The notes under the pieces were generated by a model that worked only from the letters and a program-made list of their open reading frames with translations, did no database searches and was not told where the DNA came from. From assembly GCF_015686655.1 (NCBI RefSeq), contig NZ_JADPMP010000007.1, positions 1-64,000 on the forward strand: a stretch of DNA of 64,000 bases, in the 5' to 3' direction. Source of the stretch: Pontibacter sp. FD36. Its GTDB lineage: Bacteria > Bacteroidota > Bacteroidia > Cytophagales > Hymenobacteraceae. A program made the position numbers and the translations under genes. Shown here piece after piece: positions 47,074 through 54,546 of the stretch. Each line of letters begins with the position of its first letter. Within the stretch, counting starts at the first letter, position 1.

Positions 47074-47190
47074 ATGGAGAAATTCATCATCTTAACAGTA
47101 CTGGCGATTTATGCAGTGGGGTATTTGTTGTACTACATGTATGGCAAGGAAGACCGAAAAACCCGGAAGTATGATCGCTACCAGCTATAA
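47074..47190 (+). CDS. 38-residue single-pass membrane microprotein
   Basis: A 117-bp frame starting MEKFIILTVLAIYAVGYLLYYMYGKEDRKTR, with one hydrophobic helix followed by a basic tail ending in KYDRYQL. A weak promoter precedes it and a strong perfect terminator follows 58 bp later, which frame it as a real transcription unit. The layout (hydrophobic N-terminus, positive C-terminus) fits a small inner-membrane protein. I recognise no family; the function is unknown. Confidence 0.5.
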   Translation: MEKFIILTVLAIYAVGYLLYYMYGKEDRKTRKYDRYQL

Positions 47191-47247
47191 ATAAATTACT
47201 GTTTTTGTTTTCAGTTGAGGGTTTTGTGCGGAACTGTTACAGCATAA

Positions 47248-47280
47248 AAAAAGGTGCAGGATAAAGTCCTGCACCTTTTT
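47248..47280. terminator. Bidirectional terminator between the microprotein and ACP-like genes
   Basis: AAAAAGGTGCAGGA / TCCTGCACCTTTTT is a 14-bp perfect stem with a 5-nt loop. It lies between convergent genes. Confidence 0.85.
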
Positions 47281-47309
47281 GGCATGTATCAAATGGGAAA
47301 TTCTTTTAA

Positions 47310-47552
47310 CTAACTCGCTCTTCTTAGCTGCAGGTAGTTCACCAGATCATCAATCGAATACACCGGTACTTCATCCGGGATCACGACATCAAACTTTTTC
47401 TCTACTGCCAGTATAATATCTACCACGTCAACTATATCCATTCCATTTTCCCAAAGTCCTTTGGGGCCGGAAAGTTTATGTGGGGCGATTGCTTTTAATC
47501 TGCTTACCAGATTGATTACCTCTTTGTATAAGGTAGTTCTAGGATCTGCCAT
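47310..47552 (-). CDS. Acyl-carrier-protein-like protein lacking the attachment serine
   Basis: An 80-residue four-helix ACP-like protein. The recognition helix reads NGMDIVDVVDIILAVEKKF. In true ACPs the corresponding position is DSLD, with the serine carrying phosphopantetheine; here it is Asp-Ile-Val-Asp, so the serine is replaced by isoleucine. The later VVIPDEVPVYSIDDLVNYL segment is typical of the family. It therefore probably cannot carry acyl chains and may act as a protein-binding relative. It sits alone between two hairpins, next to the efflux operon. Confidence 0.7.
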   Translation of the reverse strand: MADPRTTLYKEVINLVSRLKAIAPHKLSGPKGLWENGMDIVDVVDIILAVEKKFDVVIPDEVPVYSIDDLVNYLQLRRAS

Positions 47553-47596
47553 ATGTTTATAAATAAAGGGTAATTTATTTCACGCTTTCCACCAGG

Positions 47597-47626
47597 CTCC
47601 TCCTGCCTTATATCGGGCAGGAGGAG
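47597..47626 (-). terminator. Hairpin after the RND efflux operon
   Basis: CTCCTCCTGCC / GGCAGGAGGAG is an 11-bp perfect stem with an 8-nt loop. It is 11 bp beyond the RND stop and lacks a long T run on the minus strand, so its strength is uncertain. Confidence 0.6.
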
Positions 47627-47636
47627 GGGGAATATC

Positions 47637-50600
47637 TTAGTGCGCAAACTCGTGCGCCATCTTTCTTTCTTCGAGCTCTTTGGTTTCGTGCTCCAGCTCT
47701 TCCAGTGACTTCTCTTCCAGATGGATTACCGTCTTCTTGTCCATACCAAGCTTAGCCAGGATGCGGTCGAAGCCATAGTAGATGATCGGCACCACAATCA
47801 GGGTCAGGAACATGGAAGAACTCAAACCACCGATCAAAGCCCATGCCAGACCATTTTTGGTCGCGGCTACCGAACCACCTGCCAAGGCGATCGGCAACAT
47901 ACCAATCACCATTGCCAGGGTCGTCATCAGGATCGGACGGAAACGGATTCTAACCGCTTCGATCAGGGCTTCTTTCACGGCCACGCCTTCATCTTTCAGC
48001 TTGTTGGTAAAGTCGACTACCATAATGGCGTTCTTGGCTACCAGACCAATCATCATAATGATACCCAGGATCGAGAAGATACTCAGTGCCTGTTGTGCCA
48101 GCGCAAGGGCCAGCAAGGCACCAATGATCGCCAAAGGTATAGAGAACAGTACTACTAGCGGGTACACATAAGAGTCGTACAGGGCCACCATGATCAGGTA
48201 CACGAAGATGATCGAGGCCAGCAAGGCTACGCCCAGCGTACCGAAACCTTCGCTCTGGTTTTTCATGTCACCGCCAAACTCGTAGCTAACACCTTTCGGC
48301 GCTTCTACCTCAGCCAGTTTCTCCTGAATCTCTGCACCGATCGAACCAGACGGACGACCAATTACCTGCGAGTTCACGTTCACGGAGGTCACGCGGTTGT
48401 AGCGCTCCAACTGCGACGGACCAGTAGACTGGCGGATGTCGGCAAACTGACCCAGGCGCACCAGCTGTCCCTGGTTGTTCACGAATGACAGGTTGGCGAT
48501 GTCGGTTACGCTGCGGCGATCAAACTCGTCGAGGCGGATGTTGATGTCGTAGTCTTCAGTACCGGAGCGGAAAGTTACGTCAGAGTTACCGCTGAAGGCC
48601 AGCTGCATGCTTGCACCCACGTTCTCCAGCGACAGGCCTACGTTGGCCATCTTGTCGCGGTCCACCACTACTTCAATCTCCGGGTTACCGCCTTCCACTG
48701 ACATTTCCACGTCGGCTGTACCAGATACACTTTCTACCACACCCATTACGCGCTGCGAGAAAGCCATCACGCTGTCCAGGTTCGATCCTGAGATGATCAG
48801 CTGGATAGGGGCCTGTGAGTTACCCACCAGACCTACCGGCACTGGCGTCACCTCCACGTTTGGCAGTTTGCTCTCAATGTCAGCTTTGGCCTGACGGCTA
48901 AACTGGTCGGTGCTGAAGGTACGCTCTTTCACGTCTACCAGCGTTACCGATACTTCGGATTTGTAGGCCGTGTTCTGACCCTGCTGTGCCGAAGAAGTAG
49001 TACCTACCGTGGTAAATACTTTCGATACCTCCGGGAAGCCCTCCAGGTACTGTTCAACCTGGCGTGTAGCAAAGTTGGTCTGCTCTACCGTCGCGTTCTT
49101 TGGCAACTCCAGCTGCAAGCTTACTTCACCACGGTCACCGGCAGGTATAAATGCTGAACCGATAAAGCCGAGTGGCACCAGTGCAAAAGAGGCTACCAGC
49201 AAGATCATGGTCACGCCCAGCGTGATCAGCTTGTGGTTAAAGGCCCACTTCAAAGCGGCTGTAAAACCATCGATGATGCGGTCCAGTACGCGCTCGAATG
49301 CCAGGATGAAGCGTCCGAAGATGTTCTTATCCGAAATGTGCTCCAAGCGTGAGAAACGGCTCGCTAATAGTGGAATCAACGTGAAGGCTACGAAAAGCGA
49401 GATCATCGTTGAAACAGCCACTACCACGGCGAACTGACGCAGAATGTCCGATACCAGGCCTGATGAAAGGGCGATAGGTATAAACACCACCGAAATTACC
49501 AGTGTGATGGACGTAACCGTCGCCATGATCTCACGGATACCGTCGTAAGCGGCCTGCGCCGGCTTTTTGCCCATCTCCATGTGGCGGTGAATGTTCTCAA
49601 TTACCACGATGGCATCATCCACCAGAATACCCACCACGAGCGAGAGTGCCAGCAGGGACATCAGGTTAAGCGAGTAACCAAACAGATACATGAAGATGAA
49701 GGTTGCCACCAAAGAGGCAGGTATAGAGATCATTACAATCACCGCATTTCGGAACGAGTGCAGGAACAGCAACATCACCACGGCCACCAGGATTACGGCA
49801 ATCATCAAGTCATGAAGTACCGAGTCGGCTGCCTCCAGTGTAAAGTCAGAGGAGTCGTTGGCGATGTTGAAGTTCAATCCAACGTCGGCATAGTCCGTTT
49901 CCAACTGAGCCAGGGCTTCCTTCGTCAGACGGCTTACCTCTACGGCGTTCGCATCTGACTGCTTCTGAATGGTGATACCCACAGACGGGCTGCTGTTTAC
50001 GCGGGTCAGTACTTCAATGTCTTTCTGCGTGTCCTGTACTTCGGCTACGTCAGCAAGGCGCACAATGCCGTTTGCATCTTCACGCACAATCAGGTTGCGC
50101 AGTTGGTCCAGCGACGCAAACTTACCAGCCAAACGGATCTGTGTCTGACCGCTTTCCTGCTTGATCTTACCTGTAGGGAAGTCAAGGTTGGAGTTGCGGA
50201 TCTTCTGCTGTACCTGTAGGATAGAGAGATTATAAGCCTCCAGTTTGTTCGCGTCGATGTTTACTTTGATCTCACGCTCCTGGCCACCCAGAATTTTGAT
50301 GGCAGCCATACCTGGTATGCGCGACAGCTCCGGCTTGATCTTCTTGTCGATCAGGTCGTAGAACTCGGTCGGTGACATGTTGGCCGTGGCACCCATCTTA
50401 ATGATCGGGAGGTCATCGAGGTCAAACTTGTTCAGCGTTGGCGACTCCGCATCATCCGGCAGGTTGGCCAGGATGGTGTTGATCTTTCGCTGCGCGTCCT
50501 GCAGGGCCAGGTCCACATTGGTTCCCTGGTTCAGCTCCACCACAATAATGGAGAAACTCTCCAGGGAGGTGCCACGCATCGTTTTCACGTTCTCAAGTGC

Positions 50601-50816
50601 CGACAAGGCTTCCTCAATCTCTTTTGTCACTGAGTTCTCTACCTCGTTAGGCGAGGCACCCGGGTAGATGGTAGAGATGGTCAGCACCGGCGGGTTGAAC
50701 TTCGGAAGAAGCTCATAGTTTAGTGCGCTATAACTCGCAACACCCAGTAGTGTGAGGACCGTGAAGACCACTACCACCAAGGTTGAGCGCTGTATAGATA
50801 TTTTGGTTATGTTCAT
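47637..50816 (-). CDS. RND efflux pump inner-membrane transporter (HAE1 type)
   Basis: A 1059-residue proton-driven pump of the AcrB/HAE1 class with 12 membrane helices and two large periplasmic loops. The proton-relay pair Asp400-Asp401 is in helix 4 (GILVDDAIVVIENIHRH). The N-terminus (MNITKISIQRSTLVVVVFTVL) is typical of the Bacteroidota subgroup. The Glu/Lys-rich C-terminal tail (about 1025-1059) is in the cytoplasm. The substrate range is unknown. It is the last gene of the regulator-tolC-adaptor-pump unit, separated from the adaptor gene by a cloverleaf-forming element. Confidence 0.93.
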   Translation of the reverse strand: MNITKISIQRSTLVVVVFTVLTLLGVASYSALNYELLPKFNPPVLTISTIYPGASPNEVENSVTKEIEEALSALENVKTMRGTSLESFSIIVVELNQGTNVDLALQDAQRKINTILANLPDDAESPTLNKFDLDDLPIIKMGATANMSPTEFYDLIDKKIKPELSRIPGMAAIKILGGQEREIKVNIDANKLEAYNLSILQVQQKIRNSNLDFPTGKIKQESGQTQIRLAGKFASLDQLRNLIVREDANGIVRLADVAEVQDTQKDIEVLTRVNSSPSVGITIQKQSDANAVEVSRLTKEALAQLETDYADVGLNFNIANDSSDFTLEAADSVLHDLMIAVILVAVVMLLFLHSFRNAVIVMISIPASLVATFIFMYLFGYSLNLMSLLALSLVVGILVDDAIVVIENIHRHMEMGKKPAQAAYDGIREIMATVTSITLVISVVFIPIALSSGLVSDILRQFAVVVAVSTMISLFVAFTLIPLLASRFSRLEHISDKNIFGRFILAFERVLDRIIDGFTAALKWAFNHKLITLGVTMILLVASFALVPLGFIGSAFIPAGDRGEVSLQLELPKNATVEQTNFATRQVEQYLEGFPEVSKVFTTVGTTSSAQQGQNTAYKSEVSVTLVDVKERTFSTDQFSRQAKADIESKLPNVEVTPVPVGLVGNSQAPIQLIISGSNLDSVMAFSQRVMGVVESVSGTADVEMSVEGGNPEIEVVVDRDKMANVGLSLENVGASMQLAFSGNSDVTFRSGTEDYDINIRLDEFDRRSVTDIANLSFVNNQGQLVRLGQFADIRQSTGPSQLERYNRVTSVNVNSQVIGRPSGSIGAEIQEKLAEVEAPKGVSYEFGGDMKNQSEGFGTLGVALLASIIFVYLIMVALYDSYVYPLVVLFSIPLAIIGALLALALAQQALSIFSILGIIMMIGLVAKNAIMVVDFTNKLKDEGVAVKEALIEAVRIRFRPILMTTLAMVIGMLPIALAGGSVAATKNGLAWALIGGLSSSMFLTLIVVPIIYYGFDRILAKLGMDKKTVIHLEEKSLEELEHETKELEERKMAHEFAH

Positions 50817-50841
50817 TTCTAAATGTTCTTAATGCTTTAAT

Positions 50842-50951
50842 AGCGCGAGCGTCTTCGCTCGTTTTTGGTATCGTGCGGCCTTTGGCCGCTTGTAACTATC
50901 GGCTGGGCCAGAGGCCCCACTATAGTTAGTCACGAGCGAAGACGCCCGCGC
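50842..50951. repeat. Cloverleaf-forming REP-like element inside the efflux operon
   Basis: Outer arms GCGCGAGCGTCTTCGCTCGT (50842-50861) and its near-perfect reverse complement (50932-50951, 19 of 20 pairs). Two inner hairpins lie between them: GCGGCC-TTT-GGCCGC (50875-50889), and TAACTAT...ATAGTTA flanking GGGCC-AGA-GGCCC. Each outer arm is itself a small hairpin (CGAGCG-TCTT-CGCTCG). Such elements resemble REP/BIME-type repeats; copy number elsewhere in the genome is unknown. Confidence 0.65.
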
Positions 50952-50960
50952 CATATTTCA

Positions 50961-52016
50961 TTACTTCAGCACCGTTACTTTCATGCCTTCACGCAGGTTG
51001 ATCTGTCCGCTGCGAACGATCTGCTCGCCAGGCTGCACACCTTCCAGGATCTCTACCTGGTCTTGCGTTACCACGCCTACACGTACCGGACGCTGACTGG
51101 CCTGGCCATCCTTCACCACATACACCAGTGGGTTCTGGATGCTACCTACGATCGCCTCACGCGGCAACAGCATGGCGTCGCGCTGGTCTGCTACGTCAAA
51201 GAAAGCAGTACCATACATACCGGCACGCAGGTTGTTGTTAGCAGCATTTTTCACTTCCACTTCCACGTCGAATTTCAAGGTTGCATCAGCCTGGGCAGCG
51301 ATCGCCGTCACAGTACCTTCATATTCCTGGCCTGAACCGGCATCAGCTTTCACTTTTACCTTGTCACCTTTGTTGATCAGAAGGACTTCGCTTTCAGAGG
51401 CTTTTACTTTCAGTTTCAGCTTGTCCACATTCACGATGTCGTACAGTTTTGTACCTGGGTTCAGGTATGATCCAACTTCCACATGAATCTCGTTAATCTC
51501 GCCACCGATGGGGGCGGTGATGCGCGTCTTGGTCAGGCGCTGACGGGCAGCTACCAGTTGCGCTTCCGTTGACTTGGCATTCAGACGGGCATCTTCCAAC
51601 TGACGCTTTGTGATGGCATCACCGGCAGCCAGGTTTTCGAAACGCTCCAGGTCACGCTTGGCCTTTTCAGCGTTTGTCTGGGCAGTGGCCAGGTCGGCAG
51701 CCATGGTATTGCTCTCAACCTGTGCCAGCAGTTCGCCAGCTTTTACTTTGTCGCCTTTGCGCTTAAGCACGCTCTTGATCTGGCCTTGTGTTTCAGACAG
51801 CAATGTCAGACTCTGGATCGGGGCGAAATTACCCTGTGCCGTAAAGGACTTGTCTAGTTTAGCAGAAGCTACTTCGGTAATGGTAACAGGTATGGCTTCG
51901 CTTTTGATGGAGGCTACGGCGGCGTTTGCGGCCATTTGCTCTTTGTTGCTCATCAGCTTAAAGCCAATGGCGCCCAAAATCACGATAACGACTACGATAT
52001 AAATCAGCTTTTTCAT
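50961..52016 (-). CDS. Efflux RND periplasmic adaptor subunit (MFP)
   Basis: A 351-residue membrane-fusion protein with an N-terminal membrane anchor (MKKLIYIVVVIVILGAIGF). The order is barrel/lipoyl hairpin (about 90-170) with the coiled-coil stretch ATAQTNAEKAKRDLERFENLAAGDAITKRQ, then a beta-barrel (about 205-290) and a membrane-proximal domain. It links pump and TolC. It starts 17 bp after tolC and precedes the pump, in the same transcription direction. It lacks a lipobox, so it is anchored by the N-terminal helix. Confidence 0.92.
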   Translation of the reverse strand: MKKLIYIVVVIVILGAIGFKLMSNKEQMAANAAVASIKSEAIPVTITEVASAKLDKSFTAQGNFAPIQSLTLLSETQGQIKSVLKRKGDKVKAGELLAQVESNTMAADLATAQTNAEKAKRDLERFENLAAGDAITKRQLEDARLNAKSTEAQLVAARQRLTKTRITAPIGGEINEIHVEVGSYLNPGTKLYDIVNVDKLKLKVKASESEVLLINKGDKVKVKADAGSGQEYEGTVTAIAAQADATLKFDVEVEVKNAANNNLRAGMYGTAFFDVADQRDAMLLPREAIVGSIQNPLVYVVKDGQASQRPVRVGVVTQDQVEILEGVQPGEQIVRSGQINLREGMKVTVLK

Positions 52017-52033
52017 TTTGTTCTTTGTGATGC

Positions 52034-53386
52034 TTATTTAATTAATGTGTTTAGGTCGCCGGTAGCTTTCAGGTAGCCAAGTTGGGCCAGCTGGTACTTC
52101 AGCATTTCGTTGTTCAGATTTGTTTTGGCTTCGCGCAGACTTACCTCAGCTTCGAGCAGGTCGGTCAGCGGGGAGATGCCTTCTTTATAGAGATCATTGG
52201 TGGTGTCGTATACCTCCTGTGCCAGCGCTACATTCTGCTCCTGTGCCGCGATGGAGGCGGAGCTGTTCTGCAACTGACTGATAGAGTTCTCAAGCGCCAC
52301 TTCCAGGTTCTTGGTCAGTTTCTGGCGGTCAGCTTCCAGCGACTTCAGCGTATACTCCGTCTGCTTGATCTGGGAGTGCTTGCGCATACCATCGAAGATC
52401 GGGATGTTGAGCTGCAAGCCAACAATGCCAGTGCTGAACCAAGGCTGACTTGAGTCGAAGAAGTTAAACTCCTTGCGCATGGCATTGTACTGAAATGTAC
52501 CTGTAGCAGAGAGGGTAGGGTAGTAGCCCGCCCTGATGTTCTGCTTTTGAAGTTCCGTTAGTTCGGTCTGCTTGTTGAGCAACTGCAGCTGCGTCTGTCC
52601 CTGCACCAGGTCTTTGCTGCTGTTGAAGGCCGCGGCTCCGGTATCAAGTGCAATCGCGGCATCAGTCAGAGCGATGCCTTCTTCCAGCGGCATACCCATG
52701 AAGAACTTCAGGATATTCATTTGCTGGTCAAGCGCACTGGTCAGCGTTTGCAGCTGTGTCTCCAGGTTGGTTTTGTTCACCTTGATGCGGTTCACATCCA
52801 CTTTGCGGGCCAGGTCGTTTTCGTACTGTAGCTGCAGGATCTTGCCCAGCTGATCCAGTCGGGCCAGGTTGGCATTGATGATCTGGAACTGCTCTTTTGT
52901 CTGCAGGATCTGGAAGTAAGAAGAGCTCACGTTATACATTACTTCCTCTTCTGTCATGGCCTTGCGCAGACGGTACAGGTCCTCGCTGCTCTTAGCTGCC
53001 TTCAGTCCTACAAAGTAAGACTGGTTAAACAGCAGTTGCGACAGCTGTATACCTGCCGATGCATTGTATTTGGTACCAAACTGCACCGGAATCATTTCAT
53101 TAGGCTTGCCTTCAAACACGTTTGGGATTACCTGTACCGGGATAGCCGGATACATGTTAAAGTTACCTGTGGCATTTAACTGTGGCAGGCCACTACTCTT
53201 CGCCTCTTTCACCATGTATTTGGCGCTCAGCTGGTCGTAGGACGCCTTTTGCATATCCTCGTTATGCTCCAGCGCATACGTGATGGCCTCCTGCAGACTC
53301 AGCGTCTGTACATCAGGCTTCTCCTGCGCCACAACCGGCTTCACGAAAAGCATGGCCAATCCGACTACTAAATATTTGATTTTCAC
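52034..53386 (-). CDS. TolC-family outer-membrane channel
   Basis: A 450-residue protein with signal peptide MKIKYLVVGLAMLFVKPVVAQ. It has the two long helical repeat blocks of outer-membrane efflux channels: VQTLSLQEAITYALEHN at the start and SPLTDLLEAEVSLREAKTNLNNEMLKY at the end. It forms the outer-membrane exit duct of the efflux complex. The start codon is GTG. A 24-bp inverted-repeat site (53418-53441) lies 32 bp upstream, between this gene and the regulator, and very likely controls it. Confidence 0.92.
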   Translation of the reverse strand: MKIKYLVVGLAMLFVKPVVAQEKPDVQTLSLQEAITYALEHNEDMQKASYDQLSAKYMVKEAKSSGLPQLNATGNFNMYPAIPVQVIPNVFEGKPNEMIPVQFGTKYNASAGIQLSQLLFNQSYFVGLKAAKSSEDLYRLRKAMTEEEVMYNVSSSYFQILQTKEQFQIINANLARLDQLGKILQLQYENDLARKVDVNRIKVNKTNLETQLQTLTSALDQQMNILKFFMGMPLEEGIALTDAAIALDTGAAAFNSSKDLVQGQTQLQLLNKQTELTELQKQNIRAGYYPTLSATGTFQYNAMRKEFNFFDSSQPWFSTGIVGLQLNIPIFDGMRKHSQIKQTEYTLKSLEADRQKLTKNLEVALENSISQLQNSSASIAAQEQNVALAQEVYDTTNDLYKEGISPLTDLLEAEVSLREAKTNLNNEMLKYQLAQLGYLKATGDLNTLIK

Positions 53387-53417
53387 GTTTCTGTTTATTA
53401 TGTTTAGATATAAGTAG

Positions 53418-53441
53418 TTAGTTCTGAAAATTATGAACTTA
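53418..53441. promoter_or_regulatory. Operator-like inverted repeat before tolC
   Basis: TTAGTTC, ten bases, GAACTTA: 6 of 7 arm pairs match. In inverted orientation it matches the site at 53973-53996 in 22 of 24 bases, including the spacer. It is placed between the regulator gene and tolC. Confidence 0.75.
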
Positions 53442-53454
53442 AAAACTAAAAAAA

Positions 53455-53916
53455 TTATGCTCTACTCTTTTCCCACTCGTCGATCAGGCGGGGCATTTGC
53501 GCTTTCATATAATCCAAAAAGCTGATGAAGTCATTTAGTTTCGTGTCATAAATTGGGTTATCACGTTTTCTGACTTCCAGTACCCGTTTTAAAAGAGAGT
53601 TGAGGTGACTTAGATCTTCCATCTTCTTAGCAAACAACTCACGCCAATTGGACGATTTGATGCGGAAATAACGCTTCCGGTCACCTGAAAAAGTAGTATA
53701 TTCAATATGTCCGGTGTTCAGGAGCATATTAAGCGCATTGCTGGTAGCGCTTTTGCTAATATTGAGCCCTTCGCTGATCTCCTCAAAAGTAAGTTCAGGT
53801 TTATCGCACACTAAAAGCAGGCCTACCACCCGGGCAACTGCCGGTTGAAAGCCATTGTTTTCGTGATAAATCCCGATTTGTTCGATCAGTTCGCGCTGTT
53901 TTTCGCTAAGAGTCAT
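53455..53916 (-). CDS. GbsR/MarR-family transcriptional regulator
   Basis: A 153-residue winged-helix repressor-type protein. The helix-turn-helix is LTFEEISEGLNISKSATSNALNML (about 42-65) and the wing is IEYTTFSGDRKRYFRI. It matches the GbsR-type branch (COG1510), in which an unknown signal usually releases DNA. The gene is the first of the efflux unit. Its own promoter carries a 24-bp inverted repeat overlapping the -33 region, and the same site occurs before tolC. This fits self-repression plus control of the pump; direct binding is inferred. Confidence 0.88.
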   Translation of the reverse strand: MTLSEKQRELIEQIGIYHENNGFQPAVARVVGLLLVCDKPELTFEEISEGLNISKSATSNALNMLLNTGHIEYTTFSGDRKRYFRIKSSNWRELFAKKMEDLSHLNSLLKRVLEVRKRDNPIYDTKLNDFISFLDYMKAQMPRLIDEWEKSRA

Positions 53917-53951
53917 ATCTTTGCCTTTGTTATTCTTTAGCTATAACGGTA

Positions 53952-53959
53952 CAAAGGTA
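53952..53959 (-). promoter_or_regulatory. -7 box for the GbsR/MarR regulator gene
   Basis: Minus strand TACCTTTG is an exact match to TAnnTTTG. The -33 position (about 53979-53985) falls inside the operator-like repeat. Confidence 0.65.
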
Positions 53960-53972
53960 TAACTTAGTTTCA

Positions 53973-53996
53973 TTAGTTCATAATTTACAGAACTAA
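53973..53996. promoter_or_regulatory. Operator-like inverted repeat before the GbsR/MarR regulator
   Basis: TTAGTTC, ten bases, GAACTAA: all 7 arm pairs match. It overlaps the expected -33 element of the regulator promoter and is near-identical to the site before tolC. Confidence 0.75.
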
Positions 53997-54030
53997 AATT
54001 TCTGAATTTATTATCCCTTCCAGTACATGC

Positions 54031-54480
54031 CTATTCCAGAATGCGTCGCAGGTAGTTAATCTGGCCGAGATGATAGTTTAAATGCCCGTAGAGGTGTATC
54101 AGAAAGTAGCTGACGGTCATTTCGTAGCCAAGCACCTGCTGTGGATATGGCTTTTGCAGATCATCTGCGGAGAGGCGTTCCAACGTAGAAGCGACGGTGC
54201 GCTTCACCTCTTCAATCTGTTCCAGAAGTTTTTCTTTGGGTATATTCCGTAGACTGAATTCTGCGTCCCTATCCCGCACATAGCCGCTTCCGCCCAATAT
54301 AGCTCCGATATAAGTATTCAGGTTGCCGACCAGGTGCAGACAGAGATTTCCAGCTGAGTTGGATGTGTGGCCTTTTGTTTTCCAAAGGTTCTCCTCCTGC
54401 TCGAATAACCGGATCTCTGCTGCGAGTTTATCCAGATCGCGCAGTAATACGGCGCTGAACTCACTTACTAGATGCTGCAT
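54031..54480 (-). CDS. DinB/DUF1572-family protein
   Basis: A 149-residue four-helix-bundle protein. The three metal-binding His positions of the DinB fold are suggested by LCLHLVGNL (about 45-53) and HLYGHLNYHLGQINYLRR (near the end). The segment GGSGYVRDRDAEFS is typical of DUF1572. Family members include thiol-dependent transferases, but the function here is unknown. The start at 54480 (ATG) fits the family length; a TTG at 54528 would add 16 residues. It lies downstream of the GH13 gene in the same direction and may be co-transcribed. Confidence 0.75.
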   Translation of the reverse strand: MQHLVSEFSAVLLRDLDKLAAEIRLFEQEENLWKTKGHTSNSAGNLCLHLVGNLNTYIGAILGGSGYVRDRDAEFSLRNIPKEKLLEQIEEVKRTVASTLERLSADDLQKPYPQQVLGYEMTVSYFLIHLYGHLNYHLGQINYLRRILE

Positions 54481-54546
54481 TTTTGGAAACGATTCTATTA
54501 ATGTATTTCTGTTACTACTCGTTGTCAAATTAAGATGTGGCAGATG

